Shown here one piece after another: positions 26,668 through 35,932 of a stretch of 64,000 nt of DNA (its first letter is position 1; each line of letters opens with the position of its first letter). The notes beneath the pieces are model-generated. The model saw only the letters and a program-made list of their open reading frames with translations, did no database searches and was not told the DNA's origin. This DNA comes from Ferranicluibacter rubi. Its GTDB lineage: Bacteria > Pseudomonadota > Alphaproteobacteria > Rhizobiales > Rhizobiaceae. The stretch lies in NCBI RefSeq assembly GCF_011603255.1, contig NZ_JAANCM010000003.1, positions 434,001 to 498,000 of the forward strand, written 5' to 3'. The translations under genes and the position numbers were made by a program.

Positions 26668-26765
26668 GGCTTAGAAGGTTCCAAAGTCGTCGTCCGAGCG
26701 GCGGCATCCGACCCTCAGGCTGGGGCATCGGCGGTCGGCATGACTTCGGACACCTCCGGCCAACT

Positions 26766-29066
26766 TCAAGCAGACATGGCCGGCTGCGCCCGGGTGATGA
26801 CCACGGGCACAGATTTGGCAGCCGGCGTGTTGCTCCGCGTGTCCCTATGCGACAGGGACAACAGTCCATTCGTCTCGGGGTAATAGGCTGCACAGCAGCC
26901 TTGCGGGACGTCGTAGGCGACGACCTTGAAGCCGCCTGCCCGCCGCTCGATGCCATCGGCGGCGACGGCGGCGAAATCGACGACCGTCCCCTCCGACACC
27001 TCGAGCGCCGCCATGTCCTTCTCGTTCATGAAGACCACCATCCGGTCTCCGGATATGCCGCGATACCGGTCGTTGTTGGAATAGATCGTCGTGTTGAACT
27101 GGTCGTGGCTGCGCAGCGTCATCAGCTGAAGGTGCGGCCGCTGTGGCGCATCTTCGTTCTGGTCCTTCAGGTCGGGATTAAACAGGAAGTTTGCCTTGCC
27201 CGTCGGCGTCGCCCAGCGCCGCTCGCTCGCGCCGTTCGGCAGGCGGAAGCCACCGGGCTTGCCGATGCGGATATTGTAGTCGCGGAACTGCTCGGGAAGC
27301 ACCGCCTCGATCTTGTCGCGGATGCGGTCGTAATCGCCAACGAGGCCGTCCCAGTCGATCGATGCCCGATCCGCGACGGTGGCCTTGGCAAGGTTCGCGA
27401 CGATCCAGGGCTCGGAGCGGCAATGCTCGCTCGCCGGCACTAGGCGTCCCGTAGAACCATGCACCATCGAGAAGCTGTCCTCGACCGTCACCGTCTGGGC
27501 CACGCCTTGCTGCAGATCGAGTTCGGTCCGGCCGAGCGCCGGGAGGATATAGGCCTGCTTGCCATGGATCAGGTGGCTGCGGTTAAGCTTCGTCGCGATA
27601 TGCACCGTGAGCCCGATCTCAGGCACCTTCTCCGCGATCCGCTCGATATCCGGGATCGCACGGAAGAAATTGCCGCCGAGCGCCAGAAACGCATCGACGT
27701 CGCCGCGAAGGATCGCCTCGCAGCACTCAGCCGTATCGTGACCATGCTCGCGCGGGCTGACGAAGCCGAAGGCTGCGTCCAGTTGCGAGAGAAAATCCTC
27801 CGTCGGTGTCTTGTTGATCCCAACCGTGCGGTCGCCCTGAACATTCGAATGTCCGCGAATGGGGCACGCACCCGCGCCGAGACGGCCGATATTTCCGCGC
27901 AGGAACAACAGGTTGAGGATCTGCTGCAGGGCATCGCCGCCGTGCTTGTGCTGGGTGATGCCCATGCCCCAGCAGGCGATGACCCGCTCGGCCTTCATAT
28001 AGATGTCTGCGGCCTGCTCGAGCTGCTCGCGGCGTAGCGCCGTGTAATGCTCGATCTCGTCCCAGCCAAGCTTGCGGATGAAGTCGGCAAAGGCGCCAAA
28101 GCCCGCCGTGTGCTCTTCCAGAAACGCGGTATCGAGGATCCGCTTGCCCCCGGACGCGAGCGCCGCATCGTCGGCCGCGATCACCGCCTTGCAGATGCCC
28201 TGCATGGCCATGATGTCGCCGCCGGTGCGCAGCTGGAAATAGTTGGAGCTGATCGCCTGGCCCCTGCCCGTCAACATCTCGACCGGACTCTGCGGGTCGG
28301 TGAACCGCAGCAGCGCCCGCTCCTTCAGCGGGTTGAAGGTGACGATCGGCACGCCGCGCTTGGCCATGTCGTGCAGATAGGTCATCATCCGCGGGCTGTT
28401 CGTGCCGGGGTTCTGGCCGATGATGAAGAGCGCGTCGCAGTGTTCCCAGTCCTCCAGCGTCACCGTGCCCTTGCCGATGCCGATGCTTTCCGGCAGCGCG
28501 ACCGTCGTCGTCGCGTGGCACATATCCGAGCAATCGGGGAAATTGTTCGTGCCGAGAAGCCGGCCGTGAAGCTGCCAGAGGAAAGCCGCCTCGTTCGAGG
28601 CTCGCCCGGATGTGTAGAACTCGACGCGCTTCGGATCGAGGTTGCGCAGCGTGCCCCCGATTTCGGCCAGTGCGACCGACCAGTCCACCGGTTGATAGGT
28701 GTCCGTTGCAGCGTCATAGCGCATCGGATGCGTGAGGCGGCCATGCGCCTCCAGCTCATGATCGCTCCAGGCCTTCAGGTCCTCGACCCGGTTTGCCGCG
28801 GAGAAATCCGGTCCTGTCCGCTTCTTCGTCGCCTCCCAGGCAACGGCCTTGGCACCGTTTTCGCAATATTCGGCGAAATGCGGCTTTTCCGGATCCGGCC
28901 AGGCGCAGCTCGGGCAATCGAAGCCGCCGGGCTTGTTCATCGACAAAAGCGCACGATTGCCCTTCAGGAGAATCTGCTGCTTGCTCAGATGCTGCTCGAC
29001 CGCATTCAGTGCTCCCCACCCGCCTGCCGGTGGTTGTTGTGGCGCTGCCTTGCGTCCGTCAGCCAT
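26766..29066 (-). CDS. FdhF/YdeP-family molybdopterin oxidoreductase
   Basis: A 766-aa molybdenum-bisMGD oxidoreductase of the formate-dehydrogenase-alpha-like YdeP branch. The N-terminus contains GGFDCPSCAWPDP, a Cys-x-x-Cys pair characteristic of this branch. The cofactor-binding core has FYTSGRASNEAAFLWQL, CSDMCHATT, IGQNPGTNSPRM and GACPIRGHSNVQGDRTVG. The C-terminal cap includes QFNTTIYSNNDRYRGI. No Tat signal is present, so it is cytoplasmic, and no electron-transfer subunit or fdhD is adjacent. The substrate is unknown; E. coli YdeP is linked to acid resistance. Confidence 0.88.
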   Translation of the reverse strand: MADGRKAAPQQPPAGGWGALNAVEQHLSKQQILLKGNRALLSMNKPGGFDCPSCAWPDPEKPHFAEYCENGAKAVAWEATKKRTGPDFSAANRVEDLKAWSDHELEAHGRLTHPMRYDAATDTYQPVDWSVALAEIGGTLRNLDPKRVEFYTSGRASNEAAFLWQLHGRLLGTNNFPDCSDMCHATTTVALPESIGIGKGTVTLEDWEHCDALFIIGQNPGTNSPRMMTYLHDMAKRGVPIVTFNPLKERALLRFTDPQSPVEMLTGRGQAISSNYFQLRTGGDIMAMQGICKAVIAADDAALASGGKRILDTAFLEEHTAGFGAFADFIRKLGWDEIEHYTALRREQLEQAADIYMKAERVIACWGMGITQHKHGGDALQQILNLLFLRGNIGRLGAGACPIRGHSNVQGDRTVGINKTPTEDFLSQLDAAFGFVSPREHGHDTAECCEAILRGDVDAFLALGGNFFRAIPDIERIAEKVPEIGLTVHIATKLNRSHLIHGKQAYILPALGRTELDLQQGVAQTVTVEDSFSMVHGSTGRLVPASEHCRSEPWIVANLAKATVADRASIDWDGLVGDYDRIRDKIEAVLPEQFRDYNIRIGKPGGFRLPNGASERRWATPTGKANFLFNPDLKDQNEDAPQRPHLQLMTLRSHDQFNTTIYSNNDRYRGISGDRMVVFMNEKDMAALEVSEGTVVDFAAVAADGIERRAGGFKVVAYDVPQGCCAAYYPETNGLLSLSHRDTRSNTPAAKSVPVVITRAQPAMSA

Positions 29067-29595
29067 CTGTCTCTCCTCATTGTCCGCACGGAGAAATCCC
29101 GCCGAACTCTCATCGTCTCATGATGTTCACAGGTGCATAGCCACTTGCGCATATGCAACCTGAAGTCTGGTGCCGCATTTTGCATTCCCTCGCTCGATCG
29201 GCAACCGCCAATATTCGAAGGACAAGAGATACCGTCTGTCACATCTGTCATACGCATACCAAGCCTCCGAGATCTTGCTATTCAGATATGCGTTACCGTC
29301 GCCGGTGACCGGGAAGTCGCTTCTGCCTGTTGGTACCTCGGCGGACGTTTACTGTTTTTTACTATTCCCTGAGAGTCGGTTAAGCCGCCTGCTGCATGAT
29401 CCAGCCACGTTGGAAATGGAGCATGACAATGATTGGCCGCTCATCGACGATGACAACCGTGATGAGACCCATTCAGTTCTAAAATTAGAATATCTTATAT
29501 TTATTATATAGCTTTAAGATCTATTTCCGTAAAAAAGTGCCTTTACAGAATGCTCCGGCTCAGAACGACACGGCTGCGGATCCTGTGGAACAGGC
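29067..29595. other. Intergenic region of about 530 bp
   Basis: No convincing gene. The stretch at 29475-29530 is very AT-rich and includes a perfect palindrome (29477-29490). Short frames here lack ribosome sites. The region would contain the promoter of the YdeP-like gene on the minus strand. Confidence 0.5.
29477..29490. promoter_or_regulatory. Palindrome TTCTAA-AA-TTAGAA
   Basis: Perfect 6-bp arms with a 2-bp spacer in an AT-rich block, about 410 bp upstream of the YdeP-like gene and 106 bp past the FAD oxidoreductase stop. It resembles a dimer-binding operator. The words also occur in Irr-type iron boxes, but in the opposite order, so no regulator is assigned. Confidence 0.3.
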
Positions 29596-30708
29596 TTATA
29601 GATCGCTTGCAGCACACAATGATCTGCCCGGCGTTTCCGCGATCGATCTGGCAATTTTCGTCGCTTCGCGCTCGGTTTCGCGAAAGAATGACGTGAGACT
29701 GGGGGTCAAACCCATGTGCCACAGCCCGGGAGTGCTACCGACAGGCTCGCCCGTCAGAGCGGACGTGCCGTAGCCGGTCGCAACGATCACCATGTCCGGC
29801 GTCAAGCGGGTCTCATCCTCAAGGATAACAGCGTCGCGTTCAAAGGAGCGTACGCCACGAACGACGGTGATCTGCCCGCTTCGGATCGCGGCCATCGCGC
29901 CGTCATCTACGGGAATGGCGATCTTGTCGTTGACGAGCCGTGTGGCGGCATCGTGTGAACCCTTGGGAAAGCCAAGCCGCGACAGATTGCCGAAAGCAAG
30001 ATGCTGCGTCGCTGCGATCATGCGATCGACGAGCGGCGTCGGTAGCGCCTGCATGAGGGGAGACAGCCGATGGACCGCAAACCGAAACAGCCGCTTTGGA
30101 AGAATGGAGGGGCCGCGGCGCACGGAGAACCAGACGGGGCCGGTCTTTACCCGGCTGAGATGATTGAGGACGTCGAAGCCTGAATTTCCGCCACCAACGA
30201 CAAGGACGGATCGCCCGGCATAGTCCTGAGCGTTCCCGAAATCGGCGGCATGCCGAACGTCGCCATCGTAGTGCTCCAGCCCATCCCATGCGGGAAGCTG
30301 CTTCTCCGTGTCACGTCCCACGGCCATGATGACATGCGCCGCGTGAAATTCGCCGGCCTCGGAAACGATCCTGAAAGAACCGCCGTCTTCACGCGTGACG
30401 GAGGACACCGTGACACCGTGCCGAATGTCGAAGGCGTGCTCCCGCGCGAACGCCTGCAGGTGTCGCACGACGGCATCGCGCTTCGGAAAGGCCCCGGCTC
30501 CCTTGGGGTAACGGGCGCCTGGAAGCGTTGAGAGATCGCGGTGGGTGTTGAGCGTCAATTGCGGGTGACGCCGCTGCCAGGAAACCCCGATCTCAGGCTC
30601 CTGCTCCAGGATGATGGCGGAGATCCCATGCTGCCGCATAACGTAGGCCGCCGTCAGGCCCGCCAGCCCCGCGCCGATGATCATCACATCATGGACATTT
30701 GTCGACAA
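29596..30708 (-). CDS. FAD-dependent oxidoreductase (flavin monooxygenase-like)
   Basis: A 370-aa flavoprotein. An N-terminal FAD-binding GAGLAG motif lies at residues ~12-17, followed by ILEQEPEIGVSWQRRHPQL, and a second Rossmann NAD(P)H motif VVGGGNSGFD near residue 170. VATGYGTS near the C-terminus is the ATG motif of this superfamily. The layout matches flavin-containing monooxygenases and YpdA/CzcO-like proteins. No transmembrane segments. It is divergent from the DUF2156 gene. Substrate unknown. Confidence 0.85.
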   Translation of the reverse strand: MSTNVHDVMIIGAGLAGLTAAYVMRQHGISAIILEQEPEIGVSWQRRHPQLTLNTHRDLSTLPGARYPKGAGAFPKRDAVVRHLQAFAREHAFDIRHGVTVSSVTREDGGSFRIVSEAGEFHAAHVIMAVGRDTEKQLPAWDGLEHYDGDVRHAADFGNAQDYAGRSVLVVGGGNSGFDVLNHLSRVKTGPVWFSVRRGPSILPKRLFRFAVHRLSPLMQALPTPLVDRMIAATQHLAFGNLSRLGFPKGSHDAATRLVNDKIAIPVDDGAMAAIRSGQITVVRGVRSFERDAVILEDETRLTPDMVIVATGYGTSALTGEPVGSTPGLWHMGLTPSLTSFFRETEREATKIARSIAETPGRSLCAASDL

Positions 30709-30858
30709 AATCAGCTTCTTTCCTACGCTTTTCGAAGTCTAGGGATTGTGCGCGGCGGCGACAAGCTGGCAATGTCCGAAGCGGTTGGGTAAGCGCATAT
30801 TTGCGAATGGCATGACCACCTTCTTAACCGCCTGATTGCCTTTCCGGAGCCAAGCTGA

Positions 30859-31899
30859 ATGCCAAGCCTACGCAAGTGGATGGACGCGATTCTGGATGCG
30901 CGCCTTTCCAAGCTGCCCGCTGCCGACCTCGATGCACAGGCACGACTCGACCTTCTAAGAAAGCACGGCGATTTCTCGCTCGCCTATTCGACCTATGCCC
31001 AGCCCGATCTCCGGTATTTCGGTGATGCGGACGGTTACATCGCTTACGCAACCAAGATGGGGCACACTTTCGTGCTCGGCGATCCGGTTGCCGATCCGGC
31101 GCGTCGGGCCGACTATATCAGGCGTTTCGTTGCCGCCGCAAACGCACCCTGCTTCGTGCAGACCTCGCGCGAAACCGCGGCCGTCCTCGAAACGCTCGGC
31201 TATCGTATCAACCACATGGGCATCGATACCCGCCTGTCACTCGACACACATTCCTTCGCGGGCAAGCGGAACGAGACGATCCGCTATTCCGAGCGGTGGC
31301 TCCTGAAGAAGAATTACCGGCTGATCGAGTGCGACGGCAGCATAGCGGACGCGAAGAAGGTGCGGGAGATCTCGTCGAACTGGCGCAGCGGCCGCATTGT
31401 CAGCCGCCGGGAGATGCGTTTTCTCAACCGCCCCTTCAGCGTCGAACTCGCCCCGCATATGCGCCGGTTCCTCATCATCGATCCCGCCGGCCATCCGGTT
31501 GCCGTGCTCGATTTCGATCCGATCTTCCGGGCGGGCGACGTCGTCGGCTACACCGTCGCGTTCAAGCGCAAACTGACGGGAACGACGCCCCATGCCGAGA
31601 TCGGCCTGACCAAGTTCGCGACCGACCGCTTTATCGCGGAGGGCCGAGAGGTTGTCACCTTTGGCCTGTCGCCGCTGGCGGCGATCACCGAGAGCGGCTT
31701 TCTCGAAAGCCGGATCTGGCGGAACCTGTTCGAACGCGCCTACCGCTCGAAGAGGATCAACGCCCGGATCTTTAACCTGCAAGGCCAAGCCGCCTTCAAG
31801 CGGCGCTTCCATGGCGAGGAGATCCCCACCTATATCGGCTTCAAGCGCCGCACGCCGCTCGAAATCCTTGCACTCCTGCGCCTGTTGAAAACGTTGTAG
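30859..31899 (+). CDS. Stand-alone phosphatidylglycerol lysyltransferase-type (DUF2156) protein
   Basis: A 346-aa protein covering only the C-terminal catalytic-type domain of MprF/LpiA, a double GNAT fold that moves an aminoacyl group from tRNA to a lipid. Typical segments are FSLAYSTYAQPDLRYF, TFVLGDPV, YRINHMGIDTRLSL and VTFGLSPLA. The usual membrane flippase part (about 14 helices) is absent and there is no transmembrane helix, so it would act at the inner face of the membrane, or it has another acceptor. It ends 9 bp before the convergent bestrophin gene. Confidence 0.75.
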   Translation: MPSLRKWMDAILDARLSKLPAADLDAQARLDLLRKHGDFSLAYSTYAQPDLRYFGDADGYIAYATKMGHTFVLGDPVADPARRADYIRRFVAAANAPCFVQTSRETAAVLETLGYRINHMGIDTRLSLDTHSFAGKRNETIRYSERWLLKKNYRLIECDGSIADAKKVREISSNWRSGRIVSRREMRFLNRPFSVELAPHMRRFLIIDPAGHPVAVLDFDPIFRAGDVVGYTVAFKRKLTGTTPHAEIGLTKFATDRFIAEGREVVTFGLSPLAAITESGFLESRIWRNLFERAYRSKRINARIFNLQGQAAFKRRFHGEEIPTYIGFKRRTPLEILALLRLLKTL

Positions 31900-31908
31900 C
31901 GTCTCTTC

Positions 31909-32808
31909 CTACCAGAGAACATGCTCGACCGGTTGCACCGGCTTCGATCGCCCACCGGCACCGGAGAGATGTTCGAGATCGATCTGGATGGTTCGGCAGA
32001 TCGAGGTAAGCGGCACGTCGTGTTCGCGGTTTTCAAACGGGTCCTGAAGATCGGCCCCGATACGGTCCATGGCGAGCAGCATGAAGCCGACGATGGTGGA
32101 GGCAAGCGGGGTATATATGGTCAGGCTGTCCACCAGGCCGACGGGCAGCAGGATGCAGAAGATGTGGACGAACAGCGTCGGATAGTAATCATATTCGCGC
32201 GGCAACGGCGTGTTCTTGATCCGCTCCATGCCGCCCTGCGCATTGCTCATGTCGACCAGAAGCGTCTCGATCTGCACATTGCGGATGGAGTCCGTCCAGC
32301 CGTTGCGGCGCGCCTCCGCCACCATGCCCGCTGTCCGGTTGAGAATGGCATTCGGCGCATTGCCCACACCTTGCAAAGACTGGATCTCGGCCTCGCCTAG
32401 AAACGGCCGGATCTCATCCGCGTTCGGCTGTCGGCGAAGATGGCATCGCAGCGCGTGCACATAGGCGATCTGGCGGCGCACGAGTTCGCGGCGGAACGCC
32501 TCGCTGCCGTCGCGACTTTCGATCAGATGCCAGACCTCGCGCCCGAAGGACCGCGACGCATTGACCATAGAGCCCCAGAGCGTGCGCGCCTCCCACCAGC
32601 GGTGATAGGCATTGTTGTTGCGGAAGCCGAGGAACAAAGCGAGTGCCGAGCCGAGCAGCGCCATCGGCAAGGTCGGAAGATCGAGCCAGGGATGCGGCAG
32701 ATAGACGTAGGCCAGCGTGACGATGATGTCCCAGACGAACAGCAAGGCCAGCGGCCAGCCGATATAGCCGAGCATCTGGTGGAAACGAGCCGACTCCGGC
32801 AGAACCAT
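31909..32808 (-). CDS. Bestrophin-family (UPF0187) membrane protein
   Basis: A 299-aa protein of the bestrophin-like anion channel family. It shows LFLGFRNNNAYHRWWEARTLWG (the conserved RxNxxYxRWWExR), hydrophobic helices near residues 20-60 and 215-260, and LPLTSICRTIQIDL near the C-terminus, close to the family's DLPL/T-type end. The ATG at 32808 follows AAGGAG at a good distance; an upstream start at 32919 adds a poor leader. Bacterial members form pentameric channels, some cation-selective. Confidence 0.85.
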   Translation of the reverse strand: MVLPESARFHQMLGYIGWPLALLFVWDIIVTLAYVYLPHPWLDLPTLPMALLGSALALFLGFRNNNAYHRWWEARTLWGSMVNASRSFGREVWHLIESRDGSEAFRRELVRRQIAYVHALRCHLRRQPNADEIRPFLGEAEIQSLQGVGNAPNAILNRTAGMVAEARRNGWTDSIRNVQIETLLVDMSNAQGGMERIKNTPLPREYDYYPTLFVHIFCILLPVGLVDSLTIYTPLASTIVGFMLLAMDRIGADLQDPFENREHDVPLTSICRTIQIDLEHLSGAGGRSKPVQPVEHVLW

Positions 32809-32968
32809 TCGGGTGCTCCTTCGAGACTGCTGAACGTCAGCTTCTCTGCATATAAGGTGCAATGCAGCAAGTTCGAGTGCAGCGCACACCCTTTTTCGGG
32901 GGTTGGCAAATCGGCGCATTCAACATCGCGTCGGTCCCGATCAACGATCTACCGAAGTGACCTCGACG

Positions 32969-33202
32969 TCAGCGGGGGCAGACACCGATGTTCGAGCGGC
33001 AGACCCGAGGGCGATAAAGCCGTTCGTAGCCGCCTTCCCGGGCGCGGGTCGCCTGCTTGCGCTGGTGATCCAGCAGAGCCTGCGACGAGCTTGCCGGTCG
33101 TGGCGAAACATCCGTTGCGGGTTGCGGTGTCGAGCAACCCCAAAGCAGGGTAGCCATCCCCAGGAGGATCACCGCCTTTGGTGCGAGAGACCGTCGGCTC
33201 AT
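32969..33202 (-). CDS. Small lipoprotein
   Basis: A 77-aa lipoprotein: MSRRSLAPKAVILLGMATLLWGC, a basic N-region, hydrophobic core and lipobox ending at Cys23, then a short polar tail ending CRSNIGVCPR, with two cysteines that may pair. AAGGAAGG precedes the ATG. It is divergent from the DUF4360-like gene and shares a 250-bp control region with it that holds a TTAA-N7-TTAA box. Function unknown. Confidence 0.65.
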   Translation of the reverse strand: MSRRSLAPKAVILLGMATLLWGCSTPQPATDVSPRPASSSQALLDHQRKQATRAREGGYERLYRPRVCRSNIGVCPR

Positions 33203-33309
33203 TGCATTTCCTTCCTTATCGTCGTCTACCCCCGTAAGCTGGCGCTTCCGACACGGTGCGCGACGATGGCCATGATGCTGCCATTAAATGGCGCGATTTC
33301 GACCGCGTT

Positions 33310-33330
33310 TGATTAAAACTCTCTTAATCA
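33310..33330. promoter_or_regulatory. CtrA-type box inside a 7-bp palindrome
   Basis: TGATTAA-AACTCTC-TTAATCA. The arms are perfect and the core is TTAA-N7-TTAA (33313-33327), the CtrA spacing. It lies between the divergent lipoprotein (111 bp) and DUF4360-like gene (129 bp), so it could control either or both. Confidence 0.45.
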
Positions 33331-33455
33331 CGCCGCTCTACTTCTAACGCCTTCCGATGTGAATCGCAGCCGAACGGATTGCTCAGCGACGGTTCATATT
33401 GGCACATCTATTTTCCTGCCAGGGCTTGATGCTCACATATAAACGAGGAAGTTCA

Positions 33456-34046
33456 ATGAAGAGATTTGGTCTCCTGCTGGCGTCGCTGTTCATCTCGTCC
33501 GCTGCCTACGCCGACGACATTTCCCTCGGCGTACCCGGCTATGGCGGTAGCGGTTGCCCGTCGGACAGCGTCTCCGCCACGATCAGCCCGGACGGCAAGG
33601 CGCTGAGCCTGCTGTTCGACAACTACATCGTCCAGGCCGGCGGTGATACGGGCAAGAACATGGACCGCAAGACCTGCAACGTGGCCATTCCGGTTCACGT
33701 GCCCCAGGGCCGCAGCGTTTCGGTTCTCGCTGTCGATTATCGCGGCTTCAACCAGCTGCCGCGTGGCGCCCGCTCGCAGTTCAACGTCGAATACTTCTTC
33801 GCGGGAACGCGCGGACCGACCTTCGTCAAGACGTTCTCCGGCCCCAGCGAACAGGACTACCTGATCTCCAACAAGATCGTTGCAGATTCCATGATCTGGT
33901 CGGCCTGCGGTGAAGACGTCAACCTGCGGACCAACTCCAGCATCCGCGTGAACACGACGCGCGGCCAGGAAGCCATGGCGACCGTCGATACGCAGGACGT
34001 AAAGGCCGCCATCGTCTATCAGCTGCAGTGGAAGACCTGCCGCTAA
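33456..34046 (+). CDS. Secreted DUF4360-like protein
   Basis: A 196-aa exported protein with signal peptide MKRFGLLLASLFISSAAYA. The mature part starts DDISLGVPGYGGSGCPSDS and continues ATISPDGKALSLLFDNY, KTCNVAIPVHVPQG and VDYRGF, the pattern of the DUF4360 family of secreted beta-rich proteins. Four cysteines (GCPS, KTCN, SACG, KTCR) could form two disulfides. The ATG at 33456 has CGAGGAAG upstream. The next gene encodes a protein with a very similar module joined to a beta-barrel. Confidence 0.75.
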   Translation: MKRFGLLLASLFISSAAYADDISLGVPGYGGSGCPSDSVSATISPDGKALSLLFDNYIVQAGGDTGKNMDRKTCNVAIPVHVPQGRSVSVLAVDYRGFNQLPRGARSQFNVEYFFAGTRGPTFVKTFSGPSEQDYLISNKIVADSMIWSACGEDVNLRTNSSIRVNTTRGQEAMATVDTQDVKAAIVYQLQWKTCR

Positions 34047-34055
34047 CATGATCCG

Positions 34056-34085
34056 GCGCGGGTGGCAGGAGACTGCCGCCCGCGC
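34056..34085 (+). terminator. Hairpin between the two DUF4360-like genes
   Basis: A 13-bp stem GCGCGGGTGGCAG / CTGCCGCCCGCGC (one G-U pair) with a GAGA tetraloop, 10 bp after the stop codon. A terminator or attenuator that would lower expression of the following autotransporter relative to the secreted protein. Confidence 0.55.
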
Positions 34086-34132
34086 TGATTGCTCTTCTTG
34101 CCCGCCTGCCTCCCTGCCCGTGAGAACCGTCC

Positions 34133-35530
34133 ATGCGCCACAGCACATCGTTCGCCCTCTGTCTCCTGAGCATCGCGGCCACAACGCCCGGCCGGGCCGA
34201 TGCCGCAGACGGATGCGCGGACGGGACGTTCTCCAGCGTCACCTCGCCTGACGGCAATGCGACCAGCGTGCTCTTCGACGACTTTTCGGCCACCGCCGGC
34301 GGTGGTGCCGGCACATCGCGCGCGACCAGCACCTGCCAGCTGAACATCCCGGTGACCCGAGCTGATGGCTTCAGCGTCTACGGCGTCGATTATCGCGGAT
34401 TCGTAACGACGGAAGACGGACAGGCCGCGCAGATCGTCACCTTGCAGGACGGCCGCCAGGTTCTGAAGTACCAGGTTGCAGGACCACTGCAGGACGATGT
34501 CGCAACCGGCGGCAAGGTCGGCACGTCGGGCTCCGACACGCTCGGCCTGACGGTCGTCGTGGAAACGACGGCACCGATCGATCCCGACAATCCCGATGCC
34601 AGCCTGCTTCTCGACACGGTCGATATCACGCGCCTCGGCTTCACAACGCTCTCATCGGTCACGGCCTCGACGGACCAGCTGGCGCGCCAGCGACAGGCGA
34701 TTGCCGCAGAGCTCATCGGCACGGCGCAAGGCCTTCTCGGTGAGGGCGAACGCTTCGATGCGGGCAGCGCGATCAGCCTCTTCGGATCGTCCAGCGCGGC
34801 GGCCGGCTTCAAGGGCCGGTGGGAAGCCGGAAGCGGCATCACCGTCCTCGGCGGCGCGGCGATCGTCAATCCCGACGACGACAACGTCTCGGTCGATACG
34901 CTGGCGCTGCTTGCAGGCGCCGTCCGTTACACGACGCCGCAGGCGACGTGGCGCGCCTTCGGCGAAGTCGGCCTCTGGGGCTCGCCGAACGTCACGGCGG
35001 ATCTGTCGCGCCGCTATCTCAACGTCGACAATATCGTTTCCGCCGGCGGTACGGCCGATGGCTCGCTTCTCAGCTCCTACGGACGGATCGGCGCGGTTTT
35101 CGCGCCCGACCAGGCCAACGAGTTCGTGCTTTCGGCTCGCTTCACCAAGGCATGGCTCGACCTCGACGGCTACAGCGAGACGGCGACGGACAGAAACCTC
35201 TTCGCGGCCACCGTCCACGGGGGCACGTCGAGCGAGAACATCGTCAGCGCCGAACTTGCCTGGAGCCACCAGACCGAAGGCCGGCTGGACTACACGCTTT
35301 CCGGCGCCGTCGGCCGCATCTTCGCCGACGACAAGGCCGTTCGTGCTTCCGTCGATTGGGTCGGCGATGTCTCCGGCCGCGCTCGCGACCAGACCTTCGC
35401 CTCAGCCGGCAGCCGCATCGGCGTTCGGCTTGACGACGTCTGGCGCCTGGACACCTCAGTCGCCGCCACCTTCCGCCAGTACGACGATCCCGAGTGGAAC
35501 GTCGGCGCGCAACTGAAGGCCGCGTTCTAG
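34133..35530 (+). CDS. Autotransporter with DUF4360-like passenger and beta-barrel
   Basis: A 465-aa outer-membrane protein. Signal peptide MRHSTSFALCLLSIAATTPGRADA. Residues ~26-150 repeat the preceding protein's module: GCADGTFSSVTSPDGNATSVLFDDF, CQLNIPVTRADGF and VYGVDYRGF. A short linker with a helical QLARQRQAIAAELIG leads into a ~270-residue barrel of alternating strands ending AQLKAAF, a terminal Phe as in outer-membrane barrels. The barrel resembles the autotransporter C-terminal domain. The pairing suggests the free protein and the displayed module interact or act in parallel; that is inference. Confidence 0.7.
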   Translation: MRHSTSFALCLLSIAATTPGRADAADGCADGTFSSVTSPDGNATSVLFDDFSATAGGGAGTSRATSTCQLNIPVTRADGFSVYGVDYRGFVTTEDGQAAQIVTLQDGRQVLKYQVAGPLQDDVATGGKVGTSGSDTLGLTVVVETTAPIDPDNPDASLLLDTVDITRLGFTTLSSVTASTDQLARQRQAIAAELIGTAQGLLGEGERFDAGSAISLFGSSSAAAGFKGRWEAGSGITVLGGAAIVNPDDDNVSVDTLALLAGAVRYTTPQATWRAFGEVGLWGSPNVTADLSRRYLNVDNIVSAGGTADGSLLSSYGRIGAVFAPDQANEFVLSARFTKAWLDLDGYSETATDRNLFAATVHGGTSSENIVSAELAWSHQTEGRLDYTLSGAVGRIFADDKAVRASVDWVGDVSGRARDQTFASAGSRIGVRLDDVWRLDTSVAATFRQYDDPEWNVGAQLKAAF

Positions 35531-35932
35531 TCAAAGTCGGCCCGGCGATTCATGATCGCAGCACGCGCCCGCGTGCTCGCCGCTCTGTATGCGGCCCTCA
35601 ACCCTGTGCGAAGGCCGTTCGTCACGTTTTCCCAGGCTTTGTGACCGACCAGACTACCGTCTCTTCAGCGCAAGCCGGGCGGTCAATCCCTGCCCATCAG
35701 GCAGCAGAAGGGACGCTCTTTCGGGTCAAGCGCTTCCGTTCGAAGAAAGCAAACAGTCGAACCCCATTTCCTCTATCGTATTATTTACCCATTTTTATAT
35801 TATTTTCGTCATTTAAGATATTCTGCGCGAGCACCATAGCCAGTCCTCCCCCTGCCTGATGTTGTTCTCCCGTGCGTTGCTCAGTCGTCTGTCTCACACC
35901 CGCCCTCGGCAAGACATAAAATCAGCGAGCCC
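35531..35932. other. Intergenic region of about 400 bp
   Basis: No convincing gene. The stretch at 35770-35830 is AT-rich and probably contains the promoter of the CHASE3 chemoreceptor-cheW unit. No strong repeat or RNA element was seen. Confidence 0.45.

Noticed and set aside
26334-27443. 369-aa plus-strand frame
   Set aside because: It overlaps the lipoprotein gene in another frame and then runs antisense to the YdeP-like gene; its residues are Arg-rich with no domain.
29477-29490. Irr iron-control element
   Set aside because: The palindrome uses the right words but in reverse order (TTCTAA before TTAGAA), so I kept it only as an unassigned operator-like site.
29133-29511. Short frames in the gap upstream of the YdeP-like gene
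   Set aside because: No ribosome sites, no hydrophobic or conserved pattern, and they overlap one another.
35589-35816. 75-aa frame before the CHASE3 chemoreceptor
   Set aside because: No ribosome site and no recognisable motif; the end runs into the AT-rich promoter region.
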